From Alphaproteobacteria bacterium (lineage in GTDB: Bacteria > Pseudomonadota > Alphaproteobacteria > GCA-2731375): a stretch of 9,148 bases of DNA. The stretch's first letter is position 1. Each line of letters begins with the position of its first letter. The stretch is from assembly GCA_030746295.1 (NCBI GenBank), contig JASLMY010000202.1, positions 1 to 9,148 on the forward strand. The letters are read 5' to 3'. A program made the translations under genes and the position numbers. Positions 7,435 through 9,148 of the stretch are shown in pieces. The notes under the pieces were generated by a model, which worked only from the letters and a program-made list of their open reading frames with translations, searched no databases and was not told the origin of the DNA.

Positions 7435-7525
7435 GTCATTCCCGCGAACGCGGGAATCCAGGACAACGTGGAGAATTGTCAAGATTCACAACGCGTTACT
7501 GGATGCCCGCTTCCGCGGGCATGAC
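7435..7525. repeat. REP-like inverted pair of palindromes
   Basis: Two 27-bp arms, 7435-7461 and 7499-7525, are inverted copies of each other with 23 of 27 positions matching. Each arm is itself a hairpin: ATTCCCGCG/CGCGGGAAT in the left arm and ATGCCCGC/GCGGGCAT around a TTCC loop in the right arm. The arms begin and end with GTCAT and CCAG (CTGG and ATGAC in the inverted copy). The 37-bp spacer holds a further small stem, GACAA (7462-7466) with TTGTC (7476-7480). Translated, the element gives WIPAFAGMT, a peptide often seen where this widespread type of intergenic palindrome is read as coding. It lies 56 bp beyond the ligase stop codon and upstream of hyuB; it could stabilise or attenuate the transcript between them. 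No U-run follows either stem. Confidence 0.82.
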
Positions 7526-7581
7526 GTTTGGAAGCATTCGGCGACGCGCCGACCCGGACAGACGGAGTCCCTCGCCAGCCC

Positions 7582-9148
7582 TCAAGCGATATCCCGCTCG
7601 CGGCCTTCCCAGTAGGGCGCGCGCAGCTCGCGTTTCAGGATCTTGTCGAGCGCGTTGCGGGGGAAGGCGTCGCGGAACTCCACGGCCGAGACCCGCTGGA
7701 AGCGGCCGAGCTCAGCGTTGCCCCAGGCCATCAGCTCGGCCTCGCTCACCGTCGCGCCCTCGTTCAGGATCGCCAGCAGGATCGGCGTCTCGCCCCATTT
7801 CTCGTGCGGCACGCCGATGGCCGCCACCTCGCTGACGTCGGCATGCTTGATGAAGACCTCCTCGATGTCGGTGGCGAAGACGTTGACGCCGCCGGAGATG
7901 ATCATGTCCTTCTTGCGGCCGACGACGTAGAGGTAGCCGTCCGCGTCGAAGCGGCCGATGTCGCCCGAGCACATGAAGGCGAGGCCGGTGCCGGGCTCGC
8001 GCCAGAGCAGCTCCTCGGTGCGCTCGGTGTCGTTGTAGTAGCCCTTCATCAGCGCCGCCGAGCGGCCGACGACCTCGCCGGTCTCGCCTTGAGCCAGCTC
8101 GTTGCCGTCGTCGTCGATGATTCGGATATCGGCGCCGTAGATCGCCTGGCCGACCGAGCCGATCTTGCCCTTCTCGTAGTCGGGCGGGCCGATGCAGGTC
8201 ATGAACGCCTCGCTCATGCCGTACATCTCGAAGATCTCGGCATGGGGAAACTTGGCCCGCAGCTCGTCGAAGGTGTGGCGCGCCAGCGGCGAGCCCGAGA
8301 CCAGGATCCGGTCGAGTGACGAGGTGTCGAACTCGGCGAAGTCCTCGACCGCCATCACCAAAATGCACTGCGTTGGCACCATGAAGACGTTGGAACAACG
8401 CTCCCGCTCGACAAGTTGCAGAAACTCAGCTGCGTCGAACTTCTCCATCAGCACCAGTGTGCCGCCGAAATGCAGCGTCGGCAGCATGGTGAGGAAACTG
8501 CCGTTGGTATAAAGCGGCGTCGTCAGACACGTGACCGATTCCCGGTCCACCTTGAGCTCCTTGCCGACGCACAAGGGATACATCAGGCGGGCAAAGTGGC
8601 TGTGCTCCATGCCCTTGGGCACGCCCGTGGTGCCCGAGCTGTAGACGATCGAGAAGGTGTCGGCGAAGCTGAGCGCGACCTCCGGGTCGTCGGCCGGCGC
8701 GGCATCGATCCAGGCGTCATAGGAACCCCAGCCATCATCCGCTTCGCCGACCGTGAAGAAGTTCTCCACCGGCACCCGGCCCAGTTGGTCACGGATGGCG
8801 TCGATCTGGCCACGGGTCTCGGGGTTGGCGATGACGAACCGCGCCTCGGCGTTGCCGATCATCTTGGCGAGTGAATCTTGCGCCATCATCACGTTGAGCG
8901 GCACCGTGACGCCGCCGGCCCTGACCGTGCCGATCATCGCCTCCAGCATGGCAATCGAGTTCTGCAGCAGGAGACAGACCTTGTCGCCTTTCTTCAGGCC
9001 CCGTCGCAGGAGCGCGTTCGCCACCTTGTCGACGCGGGCGTTGAACTGGGCCCAGGTGAGCCGCTCGGCGCCAGAGATCACCGCCGTCTTGTTCGGTCGC
9101 AACTGGCTGTGCGTCGCGATCACGTCGGTGACGATCAGTTCCGGCGGC
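7582..9148 (-). CDS. AMP-forming acyl-CoA synthetase/ligase (5' partial)
   Basis: This is a member of the ANL adenylating superfamily that activates a carboxylic acid as acyl-AMP and then as an acyl-CoA thioester. Counting from the GTG at 9123: the P-loop-like motif YSSGTTGVPKGMEHS (161-175), FEMYGMSEA (298-306) in the YGxTE position, SGDIGRFDADGYLYVVGRKKD (386-406) with the hinge aspartate and arginine, GGVNVFATDIEEVF (411-424) and the C-terminal catalytic lysine Lys494 in RNALDKILKREL. In the GGxNxxPxEIE motif the usual proline is Ala and the Glu is Asp. The frame is still open from 9123 to the window edge (PPELIVTD), and there is no Shine-Dalgarno sequence before that GTG, so the true start is probably outside the window. 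The acid substrate cannot be predicted; the motifs fit medium- or long-chain or aryl acids. It is the first visible gene of the minus-strand cluster, but a 244-bp gap separates it from hyuB. Confidence 0.93.
   Translation of the reverse strand, partial: PPELIVTDVIATHSQLRPNKTAVISGAERLTWAQFNARVDKVANALLRRGLKKGDKVCLLLQNSIAMLEAMIGTVRAGGVTVPLNVMMAQDSLAKMIGNAEARFVIANPETRGQIDAIRDQLGRVPVENFFTVGEADDGWGSYDAWIDAAPADDPEVALSFADTFSIVYSSGTTGVPKGMEHSHFARLMYPLCVGKELKVDRESVTCLTTPLYTNGSFLTMLPTLHFGGTLVLMEKFDAAEFLQLVERERCSNVFMVPTQCILVMAVEDFAEFDTSSLDRILVSGSPLARHTFDELRAKFPHAEIFEMYGMSEAFMTCIGPPDYEKGKIGSVGQAIYGADIRIIDDDGNELAQGETGEVVGRSAALMKGYYNDTERTEELLWREPGTGLAFMCSGDIGRFDADGYLYVVGRKKDMIISGGVNVFATDIEEVFIKHADVSEVAAIGVPHEKWGETPILLAILNEGATVSEAELMAWGNAELGRFQRVSAVEFRDAFPRNALDKILKRELRAPYWEGRERDIA

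Noticed and set aside
7435..7525. The palindrome pair as an intrinsic terminator or a CRISPR fragment.
   Set aside because: No T-run follows either stem, there are only two copies in inverted orientation, and there is no spacer array or cas gene.
5712..7835. A 707-codon open frame on the plus strand opposite hyuB and crossing the repeat.
   Set aside because: Low-complexity composition, no recognisable motif, and it crosses two genes and an intergenic repeat, so it is a shadow.

Overview
The window is a high-GC, gene-dense bacterial segment. The G/C-rich codon usage, the repeat-derived peptide WIPAFAGMT and the character of the proteins suggest an alphaproteobacterium of the Rhodospirillales/Rhizobiales kind, probably environmental; this is an inference, because no marker gene is present. 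No rRNA, tRNA, CRISPR array, transposase or integrase was seen.

Layout: bases 1-1185 (+) hold the 3' part of a pentapeptide-repeat protein with a C-terminal two-helix membrane module that looks like a degenerate ion-channel pore. It converges, with a 15-bp gap, on five colinear minus-strand genes. In transcription order these are an AMP-forming acyl-CoA ligase (5' end cut by the right edge of the window), a 244-bp gap with a REP-like inverted palindrome pair and a possible promoter, hyuB and hyuA (hydantoinase/5-oxoprolinase family, overlapping by 4 bp as ATGA), a class III PLP aminotransferase resembling glutamate-1-semialdehyde aminomutase, and a maleate-isomerase/Asp-Glu-racemase family enzyme.

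How the genes may work together: HyuA/HyuB relatives use ATP to open cyclic amides (5-oxoproline, N-methylhydantoin) or to carboxylate ketones (acetone and acetophenone carboxylases). The PLP enzyme could then move an amino group, the two-cysteine isomerase/racemase could interconvert stereoisomers or cis/trans diacids, and the ligase could activate the acid as a CoA thioester. This reads as a catabolic module for a small nitrogenous or dicarboxylic compound, but the substrate cannot be read from the sequence. All catalytic motifs checked are intact. No completely novel system is evident; the points most worth a second look are the uncharacterised five-gene combination, the pore-like domain without a GYG filter, and the covarying REP pair.
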